The position numbers were made by a program, and so were the translations under genes. A stretch of DNA of 64,000 bases from Nematostella vectensis (Eukaryota; Cnidaria; Anthozoa; Actiniaria; Edwardsiidae). The DNA lies in contig NC_064042.1 of NCBI RefSeq assembly GCF_932526225.1, forward strand, positions 7,433,540 to 7,497,539, given 5' to 3'. The notes beneath the pieces were generated by a model. The model was given only the letters and a program-made list of their open reading frames with translations, ran no database searches and was not told the DNA's origin. Below are positions 47,483 through 59,569 of this stretch, piece by piece. The number at the start of each line of letters is the position of its first letter. Position 1 is the first letter of the stretch.

Positions 47483-50400
47483 CTAAAAAACGGTCCCTAA
47501 TGCTTCAAACCATGCCAAGAGGGTACTGTCGCATGTGGCCCAAACTTTAAACTCCTCATATGAGATCTCGCCATTCTTATCTGCATCAGCATAGGCAAAC
47601 ACATGCTCTACCATTTCATCTATAGCATCCTGTGACATCGCTTCCATGACAGGCCATGTCCCATCCTCCTCTCTTCTACCTGAGCCAGGGTGGTGAAAAT
47701 GCATATTGGGTTTTCCTGAGGTTGATGGTTCAGTGTCACTAGGGATAGGCGCATTGAACACTGCAGACACAGGTTTGTCACCAGCATCATCAAATGCTGC
47801 CATCATCTCTTCCTCACAAGACCGGACAACATCTCGTACCAACTCTAAACTCACATTAAAATAAGCCTTGAACATTTGCCTTAGGTTCTCCTTGGTTATG
47901 TACCCTTTCTTCTCTGTGTCATACCCTTTGAATGCATGGGGTATTTTCTCTTCCTGGCTCCCTTTTACAAGGATAGACAGTGCTTGAATAAATTCTTCCA
48001 AGTCTATGATATTATCACCATTACTATCATAGAACTTAAACATCTGCTCCATTACTAGGTTGCTTTGCTGGCCTAAAGGCCCCAGGCATTGATCAAACAC
48101 TTCTCTTGTGATACCCAAATCTTCTGTAGCAAGTGTCTTGAACTGTTCTATAAGAGCTTCTATTTCAACTTGGTCAAAATGACTCTTGTCTTGAAGTCGT
48201 CGAGTTTCCTCCCAAGAAAGTTGGCATGGGTGAGATTTATTTCCTGGAAAAAAATATGCAAAGATTATAAACGGCTGGTAACTTTCTTAGTGTCTTTCGC
48301 TATATATTCATTGGAGTCTGTTAACACAACTGCACGCTTTGGTTTGCGAATATAGAATGATATTTAATCACAGTATTTACAACTTATGGCATACGCCATG
48401 ACCATATATGGTATTACAAATAATTATTATCAATAACGTCATCTCTGTTATATGATACTTAAGTAAAGTGTGCTAATACACTACATCCCTCCCCTTTTAG
48501 ATAAAAACCTAAACAAACTGCGAGAACGACCCCTAATGGTTGACAAGGTAGTCAGCAAACTTGGCTGGTGGGTTCCGCACTCGTCCGCTCCGTCTGACTT
48601 CAGGTGCTGAAGTTTCGGTCGCCATAGTAACCGCATCTGGTCCTGTATGCTCTGTTTCCGGTTCAGGCTCTGAAACTTCTACTTCAGTATCGGGTTCTGC
48701 TACTTGTACTTTCTGCGCGAACTGAACATTCCGCCCTAACAGAACTTCCATTCTCCTTTGATTGCACTATCATGTCTGGACCATTAAGGTTGATTACCTT
48801 GTACTTTTCTGGTCAGAAATTTGGTTATAATTTACCTTTTGTCTCATTCCGCATTACTACTATATCTCCTTCCTGAATGTTGCTATCTGCCGCCTTCTTG
48901 TCTGCATAGTCTTTCATCTTTAGCTTATACTCCATATCTCTTTCTCTTGCCACTTCTGGAATGGCAGCAGCTGAATAATCTAACTGTGGTAGCTTATTCC
49001 TCATTTCTCTTCCGCACATCAGAGAAAAGGGAGTACACCCAGTACTTGTATGCGGAGTTGACATGTATGCTACTAGGAACTTCCTAAACTCTTTCTGGAG
49101 ATCCTTTTTTCTCTACTGTGGCTATTTAAAGTATCTTCTCTATGGTTCTGTTAGTCCTCTCTACAAGACCATTTGCCTGTGGCCACAACAGAGTAGTTGA
49201 CACCCACTTGACGCCATTGCTTTTAAGGTATGCCTCAAACTCTACCGAAGTGAACTGTGGCCTGTTGTCTGACCTGAGGGCTTCTGGGTAACCAAATCTC
49301 GTAAAAATGGCATCCAGAAAATCTATGACTGCCCCTGTCTTAGTAGATCTGAGCAATGCTGCCTCAAAGTACCTACTGAAGTAATCAATTATCACTATAA
49401 CGTAACGACCATCTGGAAGTGGGCCTAGCAAGTCTGTACTACAAAACTTCCAGGGTGATTTTGGCATCTTTGTTGTTGCTATGGGAACTGGTCTGTCGTA
49501 ACTAGACACTAGCTGGCATGACTCACATGATTTACACAGTTTCCCTACGTCCTTATCAATGCCTACCCACCACACTGTGCTTCTTAGACGTTGTTTACAC
49601 TTGACAATACCCTGGTGTCCCTCATGAGCTAGCCTTAAAACTCTATCTTGTAAACTTGATGGAATGAATATCCTTTTCCCTCTCACGATTACACCATCAC
49701 TCTCACTGAGTTCTGATTTGACTGCTTTGATGCTTGTTGAACATTTCTCCCATATTCCTGTCCTAATTGCTTCCTTGACTACTTGTACAACCTCACATTC
49801 ATCTGAACTGGCCTTGATTTCCTGCCATGACATAGCTTCCGGCACTGCCTCCTGAACAATCATAGAAATATACTCCCTAGTATCATCTCCTACAGGAAAC
49901 TCTACATTACCTCTGCAGCTCAACCTAGACATCGGGTATGCAATATTAGACTCGCCTGGCCTATAACTTATAAGGTGCTAATCGTAAACTCCACCTTTCT
50001 AATCTAGGTGTCGATGCTCACACGCCCACACTAAAGCCAAAGCTTCTCTCTCCGTCTGTGAATATTTATTCTCCACATCTGACAAACTACGGTGTCCATA
50101 AGCAACTACCTTTTCAGTTCCTCCCTGCTTCTGTATCAAAACTGCCCCAAGCCCTACAGGACTAGCATCCGGCACTACGAGAGTTTCTGCCTACCTATCA
50201 AAATAAGCTAAGGTCTCGCTGGCACTTATCACACGCTTGATAGCCTGAAAACTATCTTCTTGTCTGGGGGTCCACTCAAAGGTCACTGACTTCCTAGGAA
50301 GTTCCCTTAAAGGTGAGGAAAGTGTTGCTAAATCTGGGAGATACCTGCCTACATACTGAACTAAGCCTAAGAATCCACGTAGCTCTGTTACATTAACTGG

Positions 50401-51172
50401 TGCTCTAGCCTTGACCCTTTGTCTGAAATTACGTGTCCTAAAAACGTAAGGGGGGCCTGACAAAAATACATTTAATTCAATCCATTTACCAAACATTTAC
50501 AGGAACTCCAACTCCAAGGGTGACAATTCCCATGATGATGATGGGATGGAAAATGGCAACCTTCACATTTTTCCAACCAAGCCGTTCCTATTCCGGAATA
50601 ACAGATAAAAAAAATATTACTCATAGAAAGTCAAGGCAGTTCAACTTACCTGGGTAAAGTGATGGAAGGCATGGTGTTCTAGGGTTCGCGAGAGGTGGTA
50701 TAGGAATACGAATTTTGATAAATGCGTGCGTTCTGTTATGCCTGTCTTGACTTTCACACCTCTCGCAAATGTCATAATCTACACAGTTTCCACATTTGTA
50801 CCGCACACCGCATATTGGGCTAGCCTGACAGGTATTACAAGTAATACCGCGGTGAATGTAGCCTTCTTTGATCGCCTGATCCTCAGCAATGCAGTATAGA
50901 ACGTTCAAGACATTTTGCGTTTTATCATCGGGTTGATCGGGTTCGGTCGAATTTGCTCCGATGTCGCCGTTTGTCCTGACAGGGGTAACAGCACTTCGTA
51001 TTGAGCGAGCTCTTTCCTGTGTAGTTGCACGTCGCTCAGGAGTAATCACTTCAACGCCTGGCGTGGGATTGTTAAAATTGCCTGATAAAAATCCGTGCCG
51101 CAAGCGGGATGCGGCGACGAACAAGCCGACCCCTACAGCCGCTCCGCAAACAAACTGCAGCACAGAACTCAT
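47483..51172 (-). CDS. membrane-anchored ZZ-finger and EF-hand protein
   Basis: Two exons, 50650-51172 and 47483-48243, join in phase 1 (LYPG/NKSHP), giving 427 residues. Residues 4-22 (LQFVCGAAVGVGLFVAASR) form a hydrophobic N-terminal anchor. A ZZ-type zinc finger lies at ~112-150 with C112, C115, C127, C130, C136, C139 and following histidines, then the proline-rich stretch IPIPPLANPRTPCLP. Two EF-hand loops are canonical, DSNGDNIIDLEE (247-258) and DADKNGEISYEE (394-405); a middle one (283-294) is degenerate. The start is the ATG at 51172; further upstream only non-ATG codons are open. A Gypsy remnant fills the intron. The gene is divergent from ANAPC16. I know no named vertebrate counterpart; Ca-dependent scaffolding on a membrane is inference. 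Confidence 0.88.
48319..50505 (-). mobile_element. 5'-truncated Gypsy-type LTR retrotransposon
   Basis: Minus-strand pol remnants in order: the RT/RNase H connection (NVTELRGFLGLVQY), RNase H (ASPVGLGAVLIQ, NKYSQTEREALALVW), the integrase zinc site HEGHQGIVKCKQR with CKSCESCQ, the integrase core with D in CSTDLLG, D in RSDNRPQF and E in NGLVERTNR, then a C-terminal chromatin-type tail RRSGRVRNPPAKF. Frames are broken by stops and shifts. A polypurine tract aaaaggggaggga precedes a 167 bp 3' LTR (48319-48485, TGTAG…TTAACA). No 5' LTR, gag or RT core is present. It is in the same orientation as the host ZZ-EF gene and inside its intron. Confidence 0.9.
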
Positions 51173-51465
51173 CGAGTCTCCGATTCCTACCACACACACT
51201 CACTTGATAAGACCAGAACCACAATACAATATAATATGCACCCTACTTGGACAGTAAAATAATCTAGTATTCGACGAGCAAAATTGATGAACACTCTGAA
51301 ACAACCACACACAGTTATTTCTTTGGAGATGGCGCCATTGCGCCTGCAAGATATCAGCGGGTGTATGCTCTGCGCATGCGGTCTAAGCGATATTAGCGAG
51401 CCTGCGTTACTGTACTCCGCGGATAACAGTAAAGCGCATGCTCCTTGTGCTGTATAGTTTTAAAA
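51173..51465. promoter_or_regulatory. shared divergent promoter, ZZ-EF / ANAPC16
   Basis: Only 293 bp lie between the two start codons. The region contains tgcgcatgcgg (about 51371), an NRF1-like palindrome common in bidirectional animal promoters, and a gatggcgccattgcg stretch. No TATA box was seen. Confidence 0.6.
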
Positions 51466-53796
51466 ATGGCGGCGGCAAAGAAGAAAGTTGCTGCTGGTGA
51501 TGGTTTGAGAAAAGCTCTCTTCCAGTCACCGATGACAGAGGAAGAGAACGCTACGGATAAAACTACCGGTTAGTCATCTCACTTTGTGTTTTAAAATCAA
51601 GTTTTACATTATAGTATCACCCCATACAAGTTGTCTGCGCACGGTAGCTAAGATAGGATACTTTGTGACTGACAATGTCAGTGAATCACGAATAAAAATA
51701 AATTAAAGAAACTCTGTGAATAATGTTTTCATTACAACCTTTATTGTGAAATATCTCTTACCTCATAAGTCAGCGAATTCCGTAAAATGTTGCTGTAAAA
51801 GATATTCTAAATAGGCCATTACAGCATGCACACATTCAACAAGGAAACCTACCTCAACTACTGTCATGCATTGTGGCTTCGTTTATTGCGTGCTTTAAAA
51901 GGCGCCGCTGCATTCTGATTGTCGAGGTAGGTTTCTATGGTAATGCACGGGCAAGCTTATAGCTGGAATGGCCTAATCTTTGTATGGGTTACCGGCCTGG
52001 GTATGCACAAACCTAAATTTGGATTTATGTTTCACCTAAAAATAAGGACAGAGTCAATGTCTGTTCTAAAACCTGCTCATACATTCATGTATTTGAATCT
52101 TACCCAGAAAAGAGTGTCTGTCAACTCATCAATCATGTCTCCCACCATCAAAACATTAGCATAACTAAGCATGGTTTGGAATAATGAAATCTAGCCTAGT
52201 TTCACTCCCTCCCTATTTTATTTACTGGAGGCAATAAGTACACAAGCTGTGTCAAATGTTTTGAGAGTTAAAAACATTAATCGCTAGGGTTTTGAAACAA
52301 TATAAATAAAAATATAACAAGATACAACAAAATAATTTCTCTGAATCATGAGACATTTCGTGCTTATGTTAGGAACTATTCTATTCAGGTTCAATTTTTT
52401 TACATATAAGATTAGGGTTTATCCTAACTCCCATGGTCTTAAATTGTACCAGTTTTATTTGTGTATCCAATTAAAACTCTCTCTCTTCGCCATATGCCAT
52501 GTAACATGCATACTAACAACCCTTATCCCAATATTTGGCATAGTGTTTCATAACGTGTAACTACCACCACAGGTATCCCAAGCCCATCATGAGTTGAGCA
52601 TTTTACAGTTTATTAAATTTGATCAATGGTTAAATGTTCATTGATTCATTCGGATTTGTGTCTATTGTGTTAAATTTTTGTTTATCATTTCTCCTTGAGC
52701 CTCTAATTGTGCTTAACTATGACATGCACTCTTCATTGTTATTATTTGTTTAGAGGCTCTATTGAACAAGTTGCAAGTAGAAATTGAGGTGGACAACAAC
52801 CTGACATCACTAGACAAAGGTACAACAACAAATAAAGACAGAAAAAATAGAAATCAAGTACAACAACAAATAAAGACAGAAAAAAGAAAATTAGGCACAA
52901 CAACAAATAAAGACAGAAAAAAAGAAAATTAGGTACCACAAAAAATAAAGACAGGAAAAAAGAAAATGAGGAACAACAACAAATAAAGACAGAAAAAAGA
53001 AAATTAGGTACAACAACAAATAAAGACAGAAAAAAAGAAAATTAGGTACAACAATAAATAAAGATAGAAAAAAGAAAGTTAGGTACAACAACAAATAAAG
53101 ACAGAAAATAGTACATTAGGTACAACAACAAATAAAGACAGAAAAAAGGAAATTAGGTACAACAACAAATAAAGACAGAAAAAAGTAAATTAGGTACAAC
53201 AAATAAAGACAGAAAAAAAAAATTAGGTGCAACAACAAATAAAGACAGAAAAAAGAAAATTTGGCGATGCTATTTGTGTTTGTTACAAAAGGTGACATAA
53301 AACTTGCCAAATACTGTGATCCGTTATGCATGCATTATGCACCTTGGCTTTGTAACACCTACAAATAGCATCTCTTCCTGATTAGATGTTGATTAACCAA
53401 AGTGGCTGTGACATTGATGATCTTTAGGACAATGAATTTGTTTTTGGTTGTTAATGAACTAATTTGCGAGCCTCTTTTTTAAAGAGGATAGCAGTTTAGA
53501 AAATGACATGAGTTTTAAGTATCCAAAACGAAAAAAAAATTGTCATGCATCAGTAGATAGTATTGGATCAGTAAATAGTGTTTTATAGAGTCAGTGGGTC
53601 CTTGTTCTTCTAGTGATGAGCCGAGTACACTATTGCTTTAATTATTGTTAATGTTACTACCATTATTGCTAATTGGTGTGTTTTCTTTTCCTCAGAAATG
53701 CATGAGCAAAGGTTATCAAAGCTACGTAAGGAGCTTGATCACAACAGTCAGGATGAGTGGAAATACAAACCAATTGAGCAAATCATTAGATTCTGA
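51466..53796 (+). CDS. ANAPC16: anaphase-promoting complex subunit 16
   Basis: Small structural subunit of the APC/C ubiquitin ligase. Exons 51466-51568, 52754-52819 and 53696-53796 join in phase to 89 residues. The N-terminal GLRKALFQSP matches the RKALF motif of APC16, and the C-terminus DEWKYKPIEQIIRF matches its conserved DEW+xKPIEQ end. The middle LLNKLQVEIEVDNNL and EQRLSKLRKEL form helices. It is about 20 residues shorter than the human protein (110). The intron 1 donor is gttagt. The intron 2 donor gtacaac is the first unit of a minisatellite. The gene is divergent from the ZZ-EF gene. Confidence 0.88.
52820..53262. repeat. ~37-bp minisatellite starting at the ANAPC16 donor
   Basis: About twelve copies of gtacaacaacaaataaagac followed by agaaaaaagaaaattag. 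The first copy is the splice donor itself. Minus-strand frames across it give leucine-rich hydrophobic strings and are not genes. Confidence 0.95.
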
Positions 53797-53970
53797 GAAG
53801 AAGAATAGCATTCTCCTTGTATATAAAGGACAGCATGAGGATGACAAGGATAAAGAAGAAGGAAGTGGATTAGGAATGTGAAGCAAATCAGATTCGTACA
53901 AGTGTACCGTCTCCTCAGAGGGGTGACTTAGGAAAGTGGTAGACAATATCTTCTCTCTACATAGAGTAGG

Positions 53971-54375
53971 TGCATACATAGGGGGTATGAAGGCTGCCAA
54001 AAAGTTGGTCATTTCTTATAGAAGGATCATCAACCATGTGCATACATAGGGGGTGTGCAAGCTGCCAAAAAGTTGGTCATTTCTTATAGAAGGATCATCA
54101 ACCATGTGCATACATAGGGGGTATGAAGGCTGCCAAAAAGTTGGTCATTTCTTATAGAAGGATCATCAACCATGTGCATACATAGGGGGTATGAAGGCTG
54201 CCAAAAAGTTGGTCATTTCTTATAGAAGGATCATCAACCATGTTCATACATAGGGGGTGTGCAAGCTGCCAAAAAGTTGGTCATTTCTTATAGAAGGATC
54301 ATCAACCATGTGCATACATAGGGGGTGTGCAGGCTGCCAAAAAGTTGGTCATTTCTTATAGAAGGATCATCAACC
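53971..54375. repeat. 67-69-bp satellite, six copies
   Basis: The unit begins gcatacatagggggtatgaa, continues ggctgccaaaaagttggtca and ends aaggatcatcaaccatgt. Copies differ mainly at gtatgaagg/gtgtgcaag. The monomer resembles part of the single element at 13685-13836. Confidence 0.95.
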
Positions 54376-54379
54376 AACC

Positions 54380-54656
54380 ACAGACAAAAAAGTTGTATGC
54401 CTCCATACTCTTCCAGGCTTTCATCTGTTTGGCCGTGTAGAATGATGTCTGGACAAAGAGGTAGTTCGAGATATCAGGGAACTTGACTTTGGGGAATTTA
54501 TCTAAAACCATCGCACAATCTTTCTTCTTTAATGTGTAGGGGTCGATCCCTTGACACAATACAACTTTTTCTACAGTATTGTTCCTTCACATTTGGCTCT
54601 AAGCTTTCAGCATACTCTGAGAGAATCAAATTGTGTGCTTGCACAACGGCGGCCAT
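54380..54656 (-). pseudogene. frameshifted fragment of a transposon-related gene
   Basis: The minus strand opens ATG (54656) MAAVVQAHNLILSEYAESL. After a one-base shift near YCRK it continues GIDPYTLKKKD, then FPDISNYLFVQTSFYTAKQM and AYNFFVCGW. The second part matches a motif found in repetitive cnidarian/fish proteins that also carry SWIM or YqaJ domains, none of which is present here. The end runs into the satellite. Confidence 0.6.
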
Positions 54657-55961
54657 GTTGGTTTGTTTGACCACTGCGCATAAACCGGAAGTGAACGCAC
54701 ACAAAAAAGTCACGTGACTGAATCTCAACAAATCCTTGGTATGACCCTGTAGAGGTGACATTACTTAAGTAACACACACGATGAGAGAGAAGGTCTGAAT
54801 ATGTAGATCCAAAGAGCAGTGGCAATGAGAAAAGAAAAAGAATATCATCAAGAGGTTTTTTTATGACCATGACGGGCATTTGAAATGTTTTTGGTGTCTC
54901 ATGGCATATACTTGAAAATAAATATTTTGGGATTGTTTTTTGTGAATATTGTAAATATGGATACAGTTTGTGTACAATAATTTTTGAACATTTTCAATTT
55001 CTTACCTTTCGTGCTTCTTTATTTCAATACATTTTGTGAATATTTGTTAAGTTTCTAATTTGTGTGGTGTACAAGCACCAGTTAAAAAAAAGTCATCAAC
55101 AATTTTTTTATTCTTCCATCATTCTATAATATTCAAACTTGAAACAATAGAGCTGAAAAAAGTGTTAATGAACAAAAAATAAATAGGCTCGATCTTCTTT
55201 TGTGATAACGAGTCTTAAGACGTAGGAAATGTGGGAATAACCTCTAAAGTATCTCAGGACGTGATTAGAGTTAGTTTCCTCCACAGCCACAGTGGGGCCT
55301 AGGTCATTGAATGCCCCCACCCTCTCCCCTTCAACTAGATAAGTGTGATGTGAAGTGATATTAATAAACTGTAAATACAGCACATATGTTGCATATAATA
55401 AAGTTAAAAGCCATACAAAAGCATTGCTAAATGCTCTCTCCCCCAACCACATTCTGAGATTTTTTTTTGCAATGTTAGAACCCCATCTCCTGCCCTCATG
55501 ATTAAAATACCCCCTCCCATGAGGATTTTCTTTAAAAAGGACTCTCAGTTCATTTCTGCAAAAATAAAATCAGTTCGGATATCTGAGTTATACGTTTTTT
55601 TGCAAAAAGTTCATCCTTTAAATAAGTAAGCCGTGAAAGAAAGTAAGAATTTTGTTCCATCGGAAAGCGTTCGCATAGCGATTGACCAATCGTTAATGTG
55701 TATTTGGGTCAGATGATGCAGATTTCGTGACACGATTGGTGTATTTGTATCACGTGACATGTTCTCGAACGCAAAAGGCGTTCATGTTTGACTTCATTAC
55801 ATTGACTCCGAACTAAGTTTGTATCGATCGGGAAAACTCAGCCAAATCTCAATCTCTCTGTCCTTTAATAATTGCTTGAAATTGGTCATAGACAAAGCCT
55901 ATTCTTTGTACTGGTTCTATGAGGTCTTTAGAGCGAATCCCTAGGTAGGACAAGCTGAAGA
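54657..55961. other. upstream region of the DLG-like gene
   Basis: AT-rich, with no supportable gene. The proximal part (about 55630-55960) should hold the DLG promoter; it contains atcacgtgac (about 55750), an E-box/USF-type site. The 95-codon frame at 55165-55452 shows no known motif. Confidence 0.45.
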
Positions 55962-58900
55962 ATGCCGGTTAGAAAGGAAGGTAGGTGAAGTATGCAAAGC
56001 GGTGCTATGCTCCCCATCCTGAGTTTGGCCTTGCTTCTGGTCACAAATCTAACGTTATTATTTTTTAATATATAAACTAGATGCTGACCGAGCCCTGCAG
56101 CTACTAGAAAGTTACCACGAAAAGCTGAACAAGCCACAAGATAAAGCTCTCCGCTCCGCAATCGAGCGAGTCATCAGAATATTTCAAAGTCGACTATTTC
56201 TTGCTCTGTTAGGTGAGAGTTTACGGTGCTGCAGTCGGAAATAACAAATGGAAATACATGGAATATTAATGCTAAATTCCCACATAGTACACGTTAAATC
56301 TCGTATAAATCTTTTGTTCGTGTGAACCGTAGACTAATATCAATTATAGGGGATCGCTAGTCGTATATCAGCTCAGATTGTCGAGTCAAATTTTAGCCCC
56401 ATCATAATTTAGCTGATCTACTAGGTAACGACAATTTGTGCTGATACGAAATTTGCTTATAGTTTCTAACACTTCAACTAACAACATGCTCATTTTAGCG
56501 TGTCCACTTAACAATAAATGATTGCAATGATCGATTTTACAGATATTCAAGAATTTTATGAAGCTACTTTACTAGATGGGTCTAAATCGCCAGAGCAAAA
56601 AGCAAACGAGACGATTGAAGCTGTCGAGAAATGGGAAAACCAGCCAGAGATGGAGTCAACTCCGCTACCCAAGGTTGGTACAGAGAAGCGAGGAATTTCT
56701 GTTTTGTTTGCATTCATAACAAAACAGTGCTTAGGAGGCGGTTTCACTTCGTTGGATATTCGTGTAGCTGCAATCAGCGTTCTTTCCGGTTCAATGATTG
56801 CGGTTTTCAACGTTTCAAATTTTGTGACCATACGGATTAAAATTCGACAGCGTTCTATCTTTTGCGTCAACATGTAATTTTTGCCTAAAACCGCATGAAA
56901 TCCGAATAATCCTATGTTGTCAATCATAATAGTTTGGGCTAAAATCTTTGTTATTTTATAAAAGAAATATGGAAAACTATGCCAACCCACCATCATACAA
57001 AGAAAATTATTTACACTTCGAAATTGGCCACACAATCAATTAATTTAACACAATAGATCAAACAATTTGTTCAATTTTCAGTTGTTTGACCAACGGTTCT
57101 TCAAGAGTTTTTCTTTAACGACCTTGCCTTTATTGCTATGCTAAATCCAGCTGGTTATTTGAATATTTTTCGCATGTTTGGGTATTTTCCAGTAGGGGGG
57201 CAAGTGATTACTAAAGCTCACAAAAGTTACTTGTGTCGATACTTATAAAGAATCGATACTTTCTATTTGTAATCCATTGGCTTATCTTTACAATAATATT
57301 CCCTATAACCCATAACACCTCCTTCTCTGTGACCTTAAATTGCCTTGTAAACTGATGGAATGCTAATTTGGTTTATCTCAATTTATCAGAGCCTACAATA
57401 GGTTCCTACTTGATATCCCTCATTTGTAGCAGATTTCACCGAGTTTTTGTAGCAAAAATGGAAGAGTCATTGACTGACAAAAAACAGCACCATGTTAATG
57501 ACTTTACAGGATAGAACTCTATTTTGTTTTTTGAATCTTTAAATATCTAGCGCTCTTCGATCATACCAAAAATCTTTCTTTTTTATTAACATTTGTGTTA
57601 AAAAGCCTTGCTAGACATAGATGTATGCCTAGCTGTCTCTTTAGTGTCAGAACTTTGACTTCTGCTTTCAACACATGTGTGCGCATCATGGTTATAACAG
57701 CCATGGGACATGATGTTTTCAATTTAGCTTGATTTACATTATTTTTAGTAAGTTATGGCAATGAAGCGATAGCATTTTTTTACTGTTGCTAGAGTAGTAG
57801 CTATGAGGGGTCTTTCTGGGTTGTCTAGGACTTGTATAATCTTAATTCAGCAAGTTCTTGCTTGTAATAGGAACCATTGTTTGGCTTTATTGTAAGACTG
57901 TTTGCCAGTGGCATGGCTTTGAGGGGTCCTAACAAATACTGTATTTTGTGCATGCCATTGTCTTTAACTTACTTTCGCTTATTATTACTCGATTTTAAAA
58001 GGTCATTCCAATAAAGATTGTATCAAATCTAATTTTATAGTAAAATGTTAACTGTATGAAGTGGCATAACTATGGGTAGATCTCATTTGACAGATGTTCA
58101 CAGTGTACTATTACAGTATATGTATGTTCCATATGGGACTTGCTTGATCTTAACTCTTCCAAGTTATGATTCATCTTGTAAAAGAAAACTTTCTTTGCAC
58201 TGAAGGTTACGTTTAAAAAGACTTTTAAAACATTTGTTACAAATGCAAAATACAAATATTGAAAAATATAACAATTGCGGTAAGGCAAAAAAACTTCCGA
58301 ACTTTACTTCCTTTATGTATATTTGAAAATTATACTACTCGTTTTCGTTTTATATGAGTCAATAGATAATCAACTAGGCACGTTTCTGTTTGCTCCTAGA
58401 AAACGAAAACGAGTAGTCTAATTGTTTTAGTATTAATCCACTCACATACATCAAATAAATGATGATTTAAATAATTCTCAGTTATAAATAATATAACAAA
58501 ACACACAAAAAAAGTATTTTACAAAATCAAAACGTGCGCTCGTTTGAAATGGTGTGTTTTCTAGTGCTTTTGCGAGGGCATGCAGATAAACAAAAATTGA
58601 AAACTTTAGCTTTAAAAACTTGCAGTTTTCGTTACTCTTAGTGTCCTATTGGAGGGATGGAAAATAAATTTGCTAGAAAAGATTGTGAACCAAATTTGAA
58701 TCAAGGTTTTTCGTCTCTTTTGCTTCAGTGGCTTTTTCGCCTGCTTTTTCACTACTCACTATCTATGGCTCAGTAGATAGTGAGTACAGGGCCAATCAAA
58801 TTGCGAGATTTGTGATAGTATGTGAGTGGATTTATACTAAAATGATATATTAATGGAAGGCTCTTTCTTCTATTTATACTAGAATACTGCTCCTTTGTTT

Positions 58901-59569
58901 TTGCCAGCCTTCCATCCTACCTTTCTCAGGTTATCGAGCAAGTGCAAAAGCATGCTCTGTTCATTATATTTCCAGGCCTACCATATGATAGTGCCCTAGC
59001 TGCGGCAAACATAGGCTCACTGGCACAAATAAGGTCAGACGCTTGCAGCAAAGTCATCAGCTCCATACACCAAGACAATCACCTACATTGCTTGGTCAAG
59101 GACCGAATTACGCAGCGTAACACCAAATACACCATCAGATCCCACGGTGTACATATCATTAAGCCATGCAATACGACATGATTTTCATCTTTTGTCACAA
59201 ACCAGTATGCTATAGACATTTTGTAACGTGGAAGTTCTGTACTTTATACTTATCTATACTTTATTATTGTAATTATTGTATTGTTGTCTGCTGACTGCAA
59301 CTATAATTTAGAAGTCAGTTCTACAAGAGTTGCAATTAAACTAATCTATCTACCTACCTAATCTATTCATAATTTGGGATTTTAATCAGAGATGACTTGA
59401 AATGACTGGATTTTTTCTGTCTTGCGTACTGTCCCTATAAGACCTCATCATAAATTTATGCCAATTGTTGATTTTGCAGTACTACACTTCACCACCAGAA
59501 GATGAGCGTCCATTGCCAATTACATTACCATCCGAGCCAGCACCAACGTTAGAACACTACCCTGTACAG
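55962..59569 (+). CDS. DLG1: Discs-large (DLG1/SAP97-type) MAGUK, 3'-partial
   Basis: Membrane-associated guanylate kinase scaffold of cell junctions and synapses. Four N-terminal exons are in the window: 55962-55980 (MPVRKE), 56081-56212, 56543-56673 and 59480-59569, all in phase. Residues ~7-65 form the L27 domain: [32 protein letters not shown] and [11 protein letters not shown], closely matching human DLG1. The following linker is acidic/proline-rich ([15 protein letters not shown]…LEHYPVQ). The PDZ, SH3 and GK domains must lie beyond 64000. The MPVRK start with an L27 domain marks the long (beta/SAP97) isoform; a palmitoylated alpha start was not seen. Intron 3 holds a MITE and a LINE fragment. 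The next exon was not found between 59570 and 64000. Confidence 0.92.
57521..57712. repeat. dispersed repeat copy A in DLG intron 3
   Basis: About 190 bp at roughly 90% identity to 61876-62066 in the same orientation, including aagccttgctagacatagat and tgacttctgctttcaacaca. Nature unknown. Confidence 0.88.
58334..58417. repeat. 18-bp inverted repeat
   Basis: actactcgttttcgtttt (58334-58351) and its exact inverse (58400-58417), next to the MITE at 58425. Confidence 0.85.
58425..58842. mobile_element. 418-bp MITE with 25-bp TIRs in DLG intron 3
   Basis: 58425-58449 and 58818-58842 are inverse copies with one mismatch (ttttagtat..atccactcac). A perfect 13-bp hairpin lies inside at 58753-58786 (tactcactatcta / tagatagtgagta). 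Confidence 0.9.
58878..59368 (+). mobile_element. CR1/L2-like LINE 3' end in DLG intron 3
   Basis: The plus frame reads [34 protein letters not shown] and then YTIRSHG to a stop, the usual C-terminus of CR1/L2 ORF2 proteins. The 3' tail ends in a short ctatctacctaccta microsatellite, as such elements do. It is 5'-truncated. Confidence 0.85.

Noticed and set aside
47483..48118. EF-hand protein as a separate gene starting at 48118
   Set aside because: The codon there is TTG; the frame continues upstream to an acceptor at 48244 and joins the ZZ exon in phase.
52742..53331. Leucine-rich, membrane-like minus-strand frames
   Set aside because: Produced by the A-rich minisatellite in ANAPC16 intron 2.
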